A stretch of 64,000 nucleotides of DNA from JAGWBF01 sp963663025 (GCA_963663025.1 OY760073.1:1860001-1924000); one strand, 5' to 3'; positions 27,420-36,782 are shown, counted from the stretch's first letter. The notes: generated by a model from the letters alone, not told the origin. Numbers and translations are program-made.

Positions 27420-28487
27420 TTAGGTAAAGGCCGGGATGACTTCCCTGCCGAAGAGTTCGAGGGACTTGTGCGAGGTTGCGGTCGGCATAGGCCCGAACCT
27501 GTGGTTGGCACAGAAGATATCGTAGCCGATATTCTCGTACTGGGCTTTCAGCTGTCGAATGACCGTCTCGGGGCTTCCCACCAGCGCTAGGCCGTTCTCG
27601 ATCCAAAAATCATAGGAACTGTTCATCCCCTGGAACACTCGATCGATCTCCCTGTTGGACGGCGAGTCCTCGTGGCCCTTGAAACCTACGTTCGTCTTAG
27701 AAAGGCCCTCCCTGGTCATACGCCGTCCCTGCATCAGAGGCTCTTCCGCCTCTGCCCTTGCAATCTCGTCGGTCTCGGCCACATGCACGTTCCGCATTAG
27801 GAACGTCCTGGGCATCGGCCCATCGTGCTCACACTCCCGCCACTTCTCCCGGTAGTAGTCGAACTTCTCCGCAATCACCGAGTCCACGTCGATGTTCTGG
27901 GAAATGTGGTAGTTGTTCTTGGCGGCGTACTCCAGCGAAGTGGCGCTGTGGGCGCCCACCCAGATGGGCGGAAAGGGCTTCTGGAAGGGCTTGGGAACCG
28001 GTAGGGCCTCTTCGTACTTGAAGTACTTGCCCTCGTAGGACACGTACTCCTCGGTCCACGCCTTCTTGATTATCTCCAAGGCCTCTCCGGACATCTCCCG
28101 GCGTTCGTAAAAGGGCAGGTTCCACCGGATAAACTCATGCTCATGGACTCCGAGCCCGGTACCGAACTCCAGCCTGCCCCGGGAGAGGTGGTCCAGCATA
28201 GCCGCTTCCTCGGCCAGCCTCATCGGGTTGTGGAAGGGCAGCTGGTAGATCATTACCCCCAACCGCATCTTGGTGGTGGCCCGGGCTACGGCACACAGGA
28301 ACACGCTGGGCGAGCTGATCTGGCCCACGTGGGAGTTCTGGTGCTCGATGGTGAAGTAATAGTTGTAGCCGAGCTCTTCACCCAACTGCACTTCTTGGAT
28401 GTGCTCATCGTAGATGTCGGCCGCTTCACCTTTGGCCATCTCGAATGCCTGGAAGCTGTCCCATATACCGAACTCTAGCTGCGACAT
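27420..28487 (-). CDS. LLM-class flavin-dependent oxidoreductase (luciferase-like)
   Basis: A 355-aa TIM-barrel flavoenzyme of the bacterial luciferase superfamily. Visible family features are the N-terminal EHIQEVQLGEELGYNYYFTIEHQN strand, LGVMIYQLPFHNPMRLAEEAAMLDHLSRGRLEFGTG and GLALVGSPETVIRQL near the C-terminus. Such enzymes use reduced FMN (or F420) and oxygen to oxidise or cleave organic substrates. The next gene downstream of it on the genome, transcribed the same way, is a VOC protein, which suggests joint breakdown of an organic compound; the substrate is unknown. Ribosome site GAAAGGA precedes ATG. Confidence 0.88.
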   Translation of the reverse strand: MSQLEFGIWDSFQAFEMAKGEAADIYDEHIQEVQLGEELGYNYYFTIEHQNSHVGQISSPSVFLCAVARATTKMRLGVMIYQLPFHNPMRLAEEAAMLDHLSRGRLEFGTGLGVHEHEFIRWNLPFYERREMSGEALEIIKKAWTEEYVSYEGKYFKYEEALPVPKPFQKPFPPIWVGAHSATSLEYAAKNNYHISQNIDVDSVIAEKFDYYREKWRECEHDGPMPRTFLMRNVHVAETDEIARAEAEEPLMQGRRMTREGLSKTNVGFKGHEDSPSNREIDRVFQGMNSSYDFWIENGLALVGSPETVIRQLKAQYENIGYDIFCANHRFGPMPTATSHKSLELFGREVIPAFT

Positions 28488-28571
28488 GGTTATCCTTTCG
28501 GTGGGTGTGAAATGCCCTCTCCGGGAAGGTAGGACGTGAATCCGAGGCTCTCGTTTGGGAGCCTTCCGGGC

Positions 28572-29033
28572 TTATACTGCGGCTTCCTCCAGCACAAGGG
28601 GCTTGTTCGTGCGCTCCGGGGAGCGCATGATGGCAAGCCCTTCTTCCGCCGTTTCGGTGGTGTTGCAGAAATACTCGATGCGGATCCCATCGGGGTCCGT
28701 AAAGTAGATGCTGGAGGTCATACCATGGTCAGTCAGACCCTCGATGGGAACGTTGCACTCGTTGAGCCTGCGGTATGTCTCCTTGAGGACATCAAAGTCG
28801 GGCACCTGGACCGCCACATGGTTCAGGCCGATCTGGCCCCTGCTTACGGGCGCTGCGTCTTCGGGGGCTTGGAACAGGGCGAGGTCGTGGTGTATCTTCC
28901 CGCAGGTAAGGAAGGTACCGATGTCCCGCTTGGACGAGACCTCGAACCCCAGCACTTCGGTATAGAACTTGGTGGACTCCTCCACGTTGCTGACATTCAG
29001 GACGACATGCCCTACACGCTTCGGTTTGACCAT
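28572..29033 (-). CDS. VOC (glyoxalase/extradiol dioxygenase) superfamily protein
   Basis: A 153-aa protein with paired beta-alpha-beta-beta-beta modules: VGHVVLNVSNVEESTKFYTEVLGF at the start and GLNHVAVQVPDFDVLKETYRRL in the second half, ending DPDGIRIEYF. Candidate metal ligands are His in GHVVL, His in LNHVAV and Glu in IEYF. It lies upstream of and co-directional with the LLM oxidoreductase. It may be a lyase or dioxygenase acting in the same pathway. GGGAGG ribosome site. Confidence 0.85.
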   Translation of the reverse strand: MVKPKRVGHVVLNVSNVEESTKFYTEVLGFEVSSKRDIGTFLTCGKIHHDLALFQAPEDAAPVSRGQIGLNHVAVQVPDFDVLKETYRRLNECNVPIEGLTDHGMTSSIYFTDPDGIRIEYFCNTTETAEEGLAIMRSPERTNKPLVLEEAAV

Positions 29034-29176
29034 GTTTTCCTCCCTTTAAAGGCAGGCTTGAACAAGGCAATTGACCCTGCCTGATTGCCTAAGAATATAG
29101 CCAGCGCCTGGGAAAAAGCAATCCCCGCCCTGGGTCAGGAGAGGAGTCGAGAGGGGCTGGGCGTCGAGAGAGCGGG

Positions 29177-30301
29177 TCAGCTCAAGGCGTCTTTGATCTT
29201 GCTGAAAATGCCCCTGTCCCTGATGGCCGGATCGTTGGGTTTTTCCAGGGTCTCGGATAGCTCCTCGAGGAGCTTTTTCTGCCGGGAGTCCAGGGAAGAT
29301 GGGACCTGTATCTGCACGGGAACGACGATATCGCCGCGACGGTGCTCGTTCACCTGGTGAACGCCCTGGCCCTTGATCTGGAAGACGGCGCCAGGCTGGG
29401 TGCCGGGGGGAATCTTCAGAGTCTCGGTGCCGTTGAGGGTGGGAATCTGGACCTCATCCCCCAGGGTCGCCTGGACGATGTTCAGCGGGAGCTCATAGAT
29501 GAGGTTCCTGCCATCCCTGGTGAATATCTCGTGGTCATTCACCGCCAGGTGGATATACAGATTACCCGCCGACCCTCCGTTGAATCCCGCATTGCCTTCG
29601 CCGCTCAGGCGAATCTGGTTTCCGTCATCCACCCCAGGGGGTATCTTCACCGATATCTTGCGGTTCCGTCTCTCGGTCCCTCCGCCGTTGCACTGGGTGC
29701 ACGGGGAATCTATGGTGGAGCCCCTGCCCCTGCAGGAAGGGCACGTGGTCACCTGGGAGAACTGGCCGAACATGCTGCGCTGGGAGCGTCGCACCTGTCC
29801 CGCGCCTCGGCAGGTGGTGCAAGACGAGGTGCCGGTGCCGGGCTCGCTGCAGGCGCCCTGGCAGCGCTGGCAACGCTCCACCCTGGCCACCTCCACCTCC
29901 CGCTCGGTCCCGAAGACAGCATCTTCGAAGTCCACCGTGAGGCGTACCTGGAGATCGTCCCCACGCTGGGCGGTTCGCTGGCGACCCCGGCCTGTGATAT
30001 CCCCGAAGAAGGAGTCGAAGATATCGCCGAAGCCGCCGAAGATATCGTAGCCGGCGAAGTCTTGGGACTGGCCTCCGCTCACGCCGGCGTGCCCGAATCG
30101 GTCATACTGGGCCCGCTTCTGGGGGTCGATCAGTACCTGGTAGGCTTCGTTGACTTCTTTGAACTTACCCTCGGCATCGGGACTCTTATTCCTGTCGGGG
30201 TGATACTCCAGGGCTTTCTTGCGGAAGGCTTTTCGCACCACCTCTTCGGTGGCTCCCTTTGGCACACCCAGCACCTCGTAGTAGTCCCGCTTCGTCGTCA
30301 T
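29177..30301 (-). CDS. dnaJ: Chaperone DnaJ
   Basis: A 374-aa type I J-protein that stimulates DnaK. The J-domain has HPD in YHPDRNKSPDA near residue 33; a Gly/Phe-rich linker follows (FAGYDIFGGFGDIFDSFFG). The zinc domain has four CxxC modules (CQRC, CTTC, CPSC, CTQC), the first in a degenerate CxxCQGAC form. C-terminal substrate-binding beta domains complete it. Length is normal. No grpE or dnaK lies beside it here. Confidence 0.95.
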   Translation of the reverse strand: MTTKRDYYEVLGVPKGATEEVVRKAFRKKALEYHPDRNKSPDAEGKFKEVNEAYQVLIDPQKRAQYDRFGHAGVSGGQSQDFAGYDIFGGFGDIFDSFFGDITGRGRQRTAQRGDDLQVRLTVDFEDAVFGTEREVEVARVERCQRCQGACSEPGTGTSSCTTCRGAGQVRRSQRSMFGQFSQVTTCPSCRGRGSTIDSPCTQCNGGGTERRNRKISVKIPPGVDDGNQIRLSGEGNAGFNGGSAGNLYIHLAVNDHEIFTRDGRNLIYELPLNIVQATLGDEVQIPTLNGTETLKIPPGTQPGAVFQIKGQGVHQVNEHRRGDIVVPVQIQVPSSLDSRQKKLLEELSETLEKPNDPAIRDRGIFSKIKDALS

Positions 30302-30571
30302 CAGTCAGTGTTTCAGAACCTTGCATTCAACTAGCTATTATATCACCAAAGATAACCCAACCGTAATTCCGCCTACCTGGATCGGCAGGGTTGAGGACAT
30401 TTTCGTCTCCCGACTAAATCCCTGGGACTGGGCCTCAACAAGTTGCCTGGAGGCGGGGCTGGTCTTGTCGTATCAGACCCTGTGGTGTAAATAACAGGGT
30501 GCAGCATAGCCCTTGCCCAACGACAGGCCTGGGCTGAAACATAAACGTTTGGACACACAAAGGAGAATGAC

Positions 30572-31318
30572 ATGAAGATTCTGGTTACAGGCATGAGCGG
30601 CCGGATCGGCTCGGCGGTGCGCCGAAGAATGGAGGGGAACCACGAGATGTATGCCCTTAACCGCCGGGATGTTCCAGGGGTACCCACCACCAGGGCGGAC
30701 ATCGCCGACCTGGATGCAATCAGGCCCGCCTTCACGGGGATGGATGCCGTCGTGCACATGGCTGCGGGGTTCGATCGGGAAGGCAACGACCGGATGTTCC
30801 TCTCCAACCTGACCGGCTCCTACAACATCTTCGAAGCCTCCCGGGAAGCGGGCGTAAAGCGAGTCATATACGCCAGTTCGGGCAGGGTCATCTCCAACTA
30901 CGAAAGGGACGAGCCGTATAAGGCCATCGTCGAAGGCAGGTACGACGAGGTGCCTGCCAACTTCCCCATCATAGACAACCGCGCTCCAGTGCGCCCGGAG
31001 AGCCTGTATGGGTGCACGAAGCTGTGGGGGGAGGCGCTGGCCCGCTACTACTCGGAGACCTTCGACATGTCATGCATCGTGATCAGGGTGGGGTACGTCA
31101 ACGATGAGGACATGGCCAATTCCACCCGCCGCTTCTCCCACTGGTCCAGCCAGAGGGACATCGCCCAGCTTGTGGAGCGGTGCGTGGAAGCTCCCGACGA
31201 CCTGCGCTTCGACATATTCTTCGGCACATCAGGGAACAAGTGGAACTACCGTGACATAGAACACGCAAAGAGGGTCGTGGGGTACGCGCCGGAGGACAAC
31301 GCGGAGGCCTTCCGGTAA
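30572..31318 (+). CDS. NAD-dependent epimerase/dehydratase family protein
   Basis: A 248-aa short-chain (extended) dehydrogenase. The nucleotide-binding loop is VTGMSGRIGSAV at the N-terminus; the catalytic YxxxK is YGCTK around residue 149, with an Ser in YASSGRV. It is short for a sugar epimerase and resembles uronate dehydrogenase-like members. AAGGAG ribosome site. It stands alone, ending 4 bp before a strong hairpin. Confidence 0.85.
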   Translation: MKILVTGMSGRIGSAVRRRMEGNHEMYALNRRDVPGVPTTRADIADLDAIRPAFTGMDAVVHMAAGFDREGNDRMFLSNLTGSYNIFEASREAGVKRVIYASSGRVISNYERDEPYKAIVEGRYDEVPANFPIIDNRAPVRPESLYGCTKLWGEALARYYSETFDMSCIVIRVGYVNDEDMANSTRRFSHWSSQRDIAQLVERCVEAPDDLRFDIFFGTSGNKWNYRDIEHAKRVVGYAPEDNAEAFR

Positions 31319-31322
31319 ACGA

Positions 31323-31352
31323 CAATGGGTCCCCCGATTGGGGGACCCATTG
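31323..31352. terminator. Strong bidirectional terminator hairpin
   Basis: A perfect 13-bp stem (CAATGGGTCCCCC and its complement) with a GATT loop, between convergent genes ending at 31318 and 31385. No T-tract, but position and stability argue for transcription termination from both sides. Confidence 0.75.
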
Positions 31353-31384
31353 CTACACCGTTACGCAGTCGGGAGTGGTGGCTG

Positions 31385-32902
31385 CTACTCCTCTTCGGTA
31401 GTGGCAGGCGGGGTGGGTTCGTAGGAGGCAACAGCTCCGTAAGACCCCACCGGTCCATAGTTCTCGACAGGATCAACGACCCTGTAGTATCCCGCTACCT
31501 CCGTGGTGTCATAGGAAGACTCGGTGGACCCATAGGACTGGACCACTTCGTAGGAGTCAGCGGGGGCTGAGGATTCCTGTGTCTCTGCCAACTCGTAAGA
31601 GTTAACCGGCTCCATGATTTCGTAAGAGCTTGCGGGAGCCGCGGGTTCATAAGACTCGACAGCCTCAAATGAGCTTACCGTCCCTGTGGTCTCGTAGGCG
31701 ATTGCAGGCTCGGTGGGTTCGTAGGACTCGGCGGCCTCAAAGGAGCTAACCGGCGCCACGGACTCATAATCGACTACGGGCTCCGGTATATCGTAGGACT
31801 CGACTGAGTCATAAGACCTCACAGCGCCGAAGGCCCAGGAGAAGTCGGTTGGAGGCTCCGGTTCATCGTCCTCGAAAATGCCTTCGTAACTGCCTTCCGG
31901 AACTTCCGCGGCCTCTTCATGGGAAAGCTGGTGCCGCACCTTCAGCAGGTGCCGGGGAAAGACCTCGTTGAACCTCACAACGTTCTCGAACATCCAGTCC
32001 CGTATCTCGTCGAGGCGATGGGGTGGTTCATCGATGGAGCCTCCAGCGCTGACGCTTACGCTCCAGTCGCCGTGATCGTCGGTCCCATCCCACGCCAGGT
32101 CCATTCCCATCTCTGCTTCGATCTCCAACTGTGACTCCATGAGGATCTCGAGGTGGGAGTCATCCCAGTTCCCATTTTCGTGCAGCTTCAGGTCCACCGC
32201 GACCTCATTGGAGTCGGTGAAGCGCATGTCGCACCACACGTCGGACACCCCGAGGTCAACAATGCAGTGATAGACCTGCCCGTTCCCGGTCCCCAGGCTC
32301 AGACCTGCATCCTCCAGCTTCTGTTTCAGAGGCTCCCAGAACCAGTGATATCTCTCTTCTTCCTCCCAGGCGCCGGGCTGGTCATCAGCCTCCTCATCTG
32401 AGCGAGCGCTGATTTCGATCAGCTCCCCCTCCCACTCCCTGGGAGATGTGACCACATGAAAGTAGGGGGCGGGCCGGGAGCCGTCGATTCGCCACAACTC
32501 AACGGCGACTCCATAGAACTCGGTGTCCTCGTCCGTGCGCCGGTTGAGCATCTCCAGGGCCTCTTTGTGCTCGCTCTTGAAGTCCTTTGCGACCCAGATG
32601 ACCACATCTGCATCGTGGATGGCGGCGCAGGTCAGTATTTCGCCGAAGTGGGAGTGTTTCGACGGCTCCAGGTGGCTTTGGATAACTACCGGACGGTCAT
32701 TCCCCACATCCCATGCCGGGATATGCCCTTCGTAGCCGTCTTCCGAGGTCTCGTCGGACATGGCCTCCAGGTCCAACCCCAGGGCCTCCCCGAGCAATGA
32801 GATATGCTCTCCAAGCCATGCTGTGAAATGGTCTCCCTCATGTTCCCAGACTTCCTTTAGCTCCACCCTCTCCAGTAAACCCAATCCTTGCGAAGTTTCC
32901 AC
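31385..32902 (-). CDS. DUF4268-type protein with altered nuclease motif and SYE-repeat tail
   Basis: A 505-aa protein. Residues about 25-165 resemble the PD-(D/E)xK-like module that accompanies DUF4268 (LGLDLEA, HFGEILTCAA, DVVIWVAKDF, HKEALEMLNRRTDED). Residues about 190-340 resemble DUF4268 itself, ending RDWMFENVVRFNEVFPRHL. In typical members the core strand reads IENQ followed by DHxHLGQ; here it is VIQSHLEPSKHSHFGE, so the catalytic Glu appears lost. The last 130 residues are low-complexity repeats of Ser-Tyr-Glu with Val/Ala/Pro (VESYEP, ASSYE). GTG start with AAAGGAG upstream. It is followed upstream on the same strand by another DUF4268-like gene. Role unknown; a defence or DNA-repair link is inference. 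Confidence 0.75.
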   Translation of the reverse strand: METSQGLGLLERVELKEVWEHEGDHFTAWLGEHISLLGEALGLDLEAMSDETSEDGYEGHIPAWDVGNDRPVVIQSHLEPSKHSHFGEILTCAAIHDADVVIWVAKDFKSEHKEALEMLNRRTDEDTEFYGVAVELWRIDGSRPAPYFHVVTSPREWEGELIEISARSDEEADDQPGAWEEEERYHWFWEPLKQKLEDAGLSLGTGNGQVYHCIVDLGVSDVWCDMRFTDSNEVAVDLKLHENGNWDDSHLEILMESQLEIEAEMGMDLAWDGTDDHGDWSVSVSAGGSIDEPPHRLDEIRDWMFENVVRFNEVFPRHLLKVRHQLSHEEAAEVPEGSYEGIFEDDEPEPPTDFSWAFGAVRSYDSVESYDIPEPVVDYESVAPVSSFEAAESYEPTEPAIAYETTGTVSSFEAVESYEPAAPASSYEIMEPVNSYELAETQESSAPADSYEVVQSYGSTESSYDTTEVAGYYRVVDPVENYGPVGSYGAVASYEPTPPATTEEE

Positions 32903-33078
32903 AGGCTAACTCCTTTCGATTCCCGGCAAGTCAGTAAATAAACAAGTACGGGTTAATGGTACATGGAAGCTTGGGAGGGTTCCATGTGAACTCCCGCCGA
33001 GATTCGGGCAATTATCGAACTCGACGACAAGCCCGAAGGGGGTTTTGAGAAGGCATATTAACGGAGGAGGCGCAACAG

Positions 33079-34119
33079 CTATGTTCCGGGGGAGTCAGCC
33101 AAGTCTTTCAGAATCGGGCCGAACACCCGCTTGAAGTCCAGGAGATTCTTGATCATCCAGTCCCGAGTTTTGTTCAGAGTCTCTGCATCGTCAATGGAAC
33201 CTGGAGTGTATTTGGCGATTCGGCAAGCTTTCCTCCCGTCCAATTTTTCCCACTGCAATGCACCCAGTTTCGATTCTATTTCATCTTTCCTTACCGACAG
33301 ATTTTCAAATTGACTATTATTCCAGTCTAAGTCATGATTATCTATGTACAACTCCATCCTCGCCTTTCCCTCTCTTGCGAAGCTGGCGCTATACACAAAT
33401 CCAGTGCGCCCCGCTGGGAAGATGCAGTGGTTTTTACTCGAAGGCTTATAGGCCTTAGGTGCTTCGTGTCTCTCGCTTAAGTCGTCAACAAGGGATTTAA
33501 AGAATTCTCGGTATCTTTCACCCCGGGATAGTACAGTCGTCACAGAAGCAGTCCCGCCCTCTGGATCATTAGGAGTAAGTGCGGATTCTGTGCCTTGATC
33601 TGTAGGGGCGTTCCAAACTATCGGTTGATTAGCTTGCGTAGGTACTCCAGATGCAAGGTTTGTTTGCCAGAGCAGAAGCAATTGCAACGCACTCTCGTGG
33701 GTAGAGGTATCGGTAATGGACAGACTAAGGATGCTTCGCTGGTCAATCGGGACTAGTTTAAGATTGTCGTACACTTCCCATTGGTCGCCATTGCTCAAAG
33801 CGGGATACCTGATGCCAAGCTCGCTCGCATAGGCAACAACTTGGGACCGATGAGCAGATAGATTCTCGTCCAATGACTTTGCTTCGAGAAACACGATGGG
33901 AGAACCCTGTTTATTCAGCAGGGCGTAGTCGGCGCGTTTGCCGCTCAGATTGTATTCAGGCACAACTAGCGAAGGATCAGTGGTGTCCCATCCCAAGGCT
34001 TGCAGCAGTGGATCAATGAGAGCCATGCGCGTACGGGTCTCATTCGCCTTCAAATTAGTTCGGTGAGCTTCTATTCGAGTCTTCAGTTGTTCAATCACTT
34101 GCATTAGTTCGTTCAGCAA
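33079..34119 (-). CDS. Type I restriction HsdR-N-like nuclease domain fused to DUF4268
   Basis: A 346-aa protein. The N-terminal 150 residues match the HsdR_N endonuclease module: ETRTRMALIDPLLQALGWD, then GKRADYAL and IVFLEAKSLDEN, giving an intact D...ExK site, and QVVAYASELGIRYPALSNGDQWEVYD. A linker leads to a C-terminal DUF4268-like domain (YREFFKSLVDDL ... TRDWMIKNLLDFKRVF). It lacks the helicase part of a type I R subunit. TTG 34119 is used; ATG 34104 is an alternative. The neighbouring 31385-32902 gene shares the C-terminal module, so the two may work together, perhaps in nucleic-acid defence. AT content is higher than in its neighbours, suggesting transfer. Confidence 0.78.
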   Translation of the reverse strand: MLNELMQVIEQLKTRIEAHRTNLKANETRTRMALIDPLLQALGWDTTDPSLVVPEYNLSGKRADYALLNKQGSPIVFLEAKSLDENLSAHRSQVVAYASELGIRYPALSNGDQWEVYDNLKLVPIDQRSILSLSITDTSTHESALQLLLLWQTNLASGVPTQANQPIVWNAPTDQGTESALTPNDPEGGTASVTTVLSRGERYREFFKSLVDDLSERHEAPKAYKPSSKNHCIFPAGRTGFVYSASFAREGKARMELYIDNHDLDWNNSQFENLSVRKDEIESKLGALQWEKLDGRKACRIAKYTPGSIDDAETLNKTRDWMIKNLLDFKRVFGPILKDLADSPGT

Positions 34120-34180
34120 TTTCGCAACCCCCAGGTTGATGCTTTCGATTCTAACATAACATTATTGAGCACCCTTTCTC

Positions 34181-34804
34181 TTACTCGCAGGCGGTGAGCA
34201 GCGTGTCCATGTAGGGGGCGTCGCACAGGGGCCAGTAGGTGAACCACACCTCGCCGGCGATGTCGTCTTCCCGTATCGACCCCCAGCTGCGGGAGTCCTG
34301 GCTGTCGGTGCGGTTGTCCCCCAGCACAAAGTACTCGTTCTCTCCCACTCTGCAGTTGGATGAGTGGGGAATGCAGAGCATGTTGCCCACACGTTCGGAA
34401 GCACCCACGTAAGGCTCTTCCAGCGCTTCTCCATCAATGAATACTTGCCCATTACGAATCTCGACCCGCTCCCCGGGCAGCCCTATGACCCTCTTGACGA
34501 AGTTCATCTCCGACCCGCCGGCCCTCTGGAAGACGATGATGTCTCCCCGTTCCGGCGAGCCTGCAAAGGGCGTGTATCTCAACGCTTCCCGCTGCGAGTC
34601 CCAGAAAGGCACCAGGTTGGACAATCTTTCGAGGTCCATTCGCAGGTAGGAGAGCTTGTTGACCATCAGGTACTGGGCATCTTCCAGTGTCGGCTCCATG
34701 CTCTGCCCGTGCACCCGGTAATTCTGGGCGCTGATCTGGATCATGAACAGGACGATCAGGGCCAGGACAAGGGCTTCCAGCATTTCTCGAACGACATATT
34801 TCAT
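34181..34804 (-). CDS. lepB: Signal peptidase I
   Basis: A 207-aa membrane protease that removes signal peptides after Sec/Tat export. One N-terminal helix (LEALVLALIVLFMIQ) is followed by the nucleophile Ser35 in GQSMEPTL and general-base Lys104 in FVKRVIGLPGE. Box D/E is GDNRTDSQDSRSWG. ATG 34804 gives the standard N-terminus; the frame runs 37 codons further upstream without support. It would process the giant surface proteins, among others. Confidence 0.93.
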   Translation of the reverse strand: MKYVVREMLEALVLALIVLFMIQISAQNYRVHGQSMEPTLEDAQYLMVNKLSYLRMDLERLSNLVPFWDSQREALRYTPFAGSPERGDIIVFQRAGGSEMNFVKRVIGLPGERVEIRNGQVFIDGEALEEPYVGASERVGNMLCIPHSSNCRVGENEYFVLGDNRTDSQDSRSWGSIREDDIAGEVWFTYWPLCDAPYMDTLLTACE

Positions 34805-34997
34805 CTTTGGGAAGGTCGGGTTCCAAGCTGTGACCAGCAGGATTATAGACCTGCACGTATCCCTATGCCATTCCGAGGGGGAGAGCTTCACTCTTCCTTG
34901 TCCCCCAATCCCCAAGCTGGTACAATCCCATGCACCTGCATAGAACCTCTCGTTCCCAGCCCAACCTGGTCAGAAAACCTGGGCCATTGAGCCACCC

Positions 34998-36143
34998 ATG
35001 AAGATAGCGCTGGTCTCACCTTACGATTTCACATGGCCCGGGGGTGTCACAGCGCACATCTCCCAACTTGCTCACCAGTTCTCCCACATGGGTCATGAAG
35101 TGGAGATACTGGCGCCCCACTCCCCGGCCAGGGACTCCGAGCCCAGCCTCAACTTCGTGCCCCTGGGAAGATCGGTCCCCATACCCACCGGCGGGTCCAT
35201 AGCCCGTCTCTCTCTTTCCCTCTGGCTACACCGCAAGACGAAACGAATCCTTGAGGAAAAACGTTTCGACCTCGTTCATCTGCACGAACCCCTCATGCCG
35301 GTCCTCCCGCTCACGGTCCTCCAGTGCTCCAACACCTTGAACGTGGGCACCTTCCACGCCTTCTATGGTCGTTTCCGCAACTACGGGTGGTCCCATCGGC
35401 TGCTCAAGCGATGGTTCAACAAGCTGGATGGCCTTATCGCTGTGTCCCCTGCAGCCCACCAGTACGTCAGCCGGTTCTTTCCCGGAAACTACAGGATCAT
35501 TCCCAACGGCATCGACGTTGACTATTTCGCTACGGCGGGCAGGCCCATCCCAGAGCTGCAGGATGGCAAGACCAACATCCTGTTCGTGGGACGGCTGGAG
35601 AAGCGCAAGGGCCTCAAGTACCTGCTGGAAGCATTCGGGATGCTGAAGTGGGAGCACCCCAACGTGCGCCTGCTGGTCGTCGGCCCGGGAAACCTGGACA
35701 AAGACTGCCATCGAGTGCTGGGGGAGAGGAACCTCCAGGATGTTGTGTTCCTTGGAGGGGTGCCCTACCAGGACCTTCCCTCCTACTACGCCAGCGCCGA
35801 CATATGCTGCTCCCCCGCCACCGGCAGGGAGAGCTTTGGCATCGTGCTGCTGGAGGCCATGGCTGCGGGCCGCCCCATCGTGGCGACCTCCATCGAGGGG
35901 TACTCCGGAGTGGTGTCCCAGGGGGAGCAAGGGCTGTTGACGCCCCCCAAGGACAGCGCTTCCCTGGCTGCTGCGCTGGGCAGGCTGGTGGCTGACAGCG
36001 ACCTGCGCGAGCAGATGGGTTCCCGGGGGCGGCAGTCGGTTGAGCAGTACCGCTGGGAAAAGGTTGCCCGGATGGTCATGGACCACTACGAGAATCTCAT
36101 GGGAGCCCCTAATGGTTCGGTTGCCGGGCAGAGACCGCTTTAG
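34998..36143 (+). CDS. GT4 glycosyltransferase, PimA-like
   Basis: A 381-aa GT-B enzyme. The N-terminus KIALVSPYDFTWPGGVTAHI is the acceptor-side loop typical of PimA/WbaZ-like mannosyltransferases; the GT4 signature is GRESFGIVLLEAMAAG with the E(x7)E pair near residue 275. The donor is a nucleotide sugar. The next gene, overlapping by 32 nt, is a CDP-alcohol phosphotransferase; in Actinobacteria that pairing makes phosphatidylinositol mannosides. A glycosylated phospholipid is therefore a reasonable inference here, but the acceptor is not shown. Confidence 0.85.
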   Translation: MKIALVSPYDFTWPGGVTAHISQLAHQFSHMGHEVEILAPHSPARDSEPSLNFVPLGRSVPIPTGGSIARLSLSLWLHRKTKRILEEKRFDLVHLHEPLMPVLPLTVLQCSNTLNVGTFHAFYGRFRNYGWSHRLLKRWFNKLDGLIAVSPAAHQYVSRFFPGNYRIIPNGIDVDYFATAGRPIPELQDGKTNILFVGRLEKRKGLKYLLEAFGMLKWEHPNVRLLVVGPGNLDKDCHRVLGERNLQDVVFLGGVPYQDLPSYYASADICCSPATGRESFGIVLLEAMAAGRPIVATSIEGYSGVVSQGEQGLLTPPKDSASLAAALGRLVADSDLREQMGSRGRQSVEQYRWEKVARMVMDHYENLMGAPNGSVAGQRPL

Positions 36144-36750
36144 GTCGGCCGTACTAAGGTACTTCGAGCTGCCGGGGGCCCGCCTGATCCACCGCCTGGG
36201 CCTGACTCCCAACATGATCACCCTGGTGGGATTCGGCATCTGCGCGGGGGCGGCCGCCCTGGTGGCGATGGGGCATGTATGGGTCGGAGGGATAGTGTTC
36301 TTGGCAGGGGGTGTCCTGGACCTCTTCGACGGAGGCCTCGCAAGGCTTACTGGGCAGGCTACCCCCTTCGGCGCGCTTCTGGACTCGGTGATGGACCGCC
36401 TGGGCGAAGCCGTCCTGTTCCTGGGCATCGCCGTCTATATCCTGCGGGAGGAGTTCTCCGAGGAGCGCACCCTCCTGGCCATCGTTGCGGTGATGCTGGC
36501 CCTCATTACCTCCCAGATGGTCAGCTATCTGAGGGCCAGGGGAGAATCCCTGGGTATCGACACCCGGGCGGGACTGATGACAAGGCCGGAACGGGTGGTG
36601 CTGCTGTCGGCGGGCCTGATGGCAGGCATTGCCAGCCTGCGCCCCCTGGAGGTCATCCTGGTCGTCATAGCCGCGGTCTCCTTCATAACCCTTCTCCAGC
36701 GCCTGTTTCTCGTTCGGGGTCGAGTGGATAACATCGCTGATCCGTTGTAA
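36112..36750 (+). CDS. CDP-alcohol phosphatidyltransferase
   Basis: A 212-aa integral membrane enzyme with several helices. The family signature D(x2)DG(x2)AR(x8)G(x3)D(x3)D is complete: DLFDGGLARL through GALLDSVMD near residues 70-95. It exchanges CMP of a CDP-diacylglycerol-like donor for an alcohol such as inositol phosphate or glycerol phosphate. ATG 36112 lies inside the glycosyltransferase gene, 32 nt before its stop, suggesting translational coupling. Specificity cannot be read from sequence; the PimA-like partner favours phosphatidylinositol phosphate synthase. Confidence 0.85.
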   Translation: MVRLPGRDRFRSAVLRYFELPGARLIHRLGLTPNMITLVGFGICAGAAALVAMGHVWVGGIVFLAGGVLDLFDGGLARLTGQATPFGALLDSVMDRLGEAVLFLGIAVYILREEFSEERTLLAIVAVMLALITSQMVSYLRARGESLGIDTRAGLMTRPERVVLLSAGLMAGIASLRPLEVILVVIAAVSFITLLQRLFLVRGRVDNIADPL

Positions 36751-36782
36751 ACTAGGTCAATCTGTCGCGTAGCGGAGGCCGG

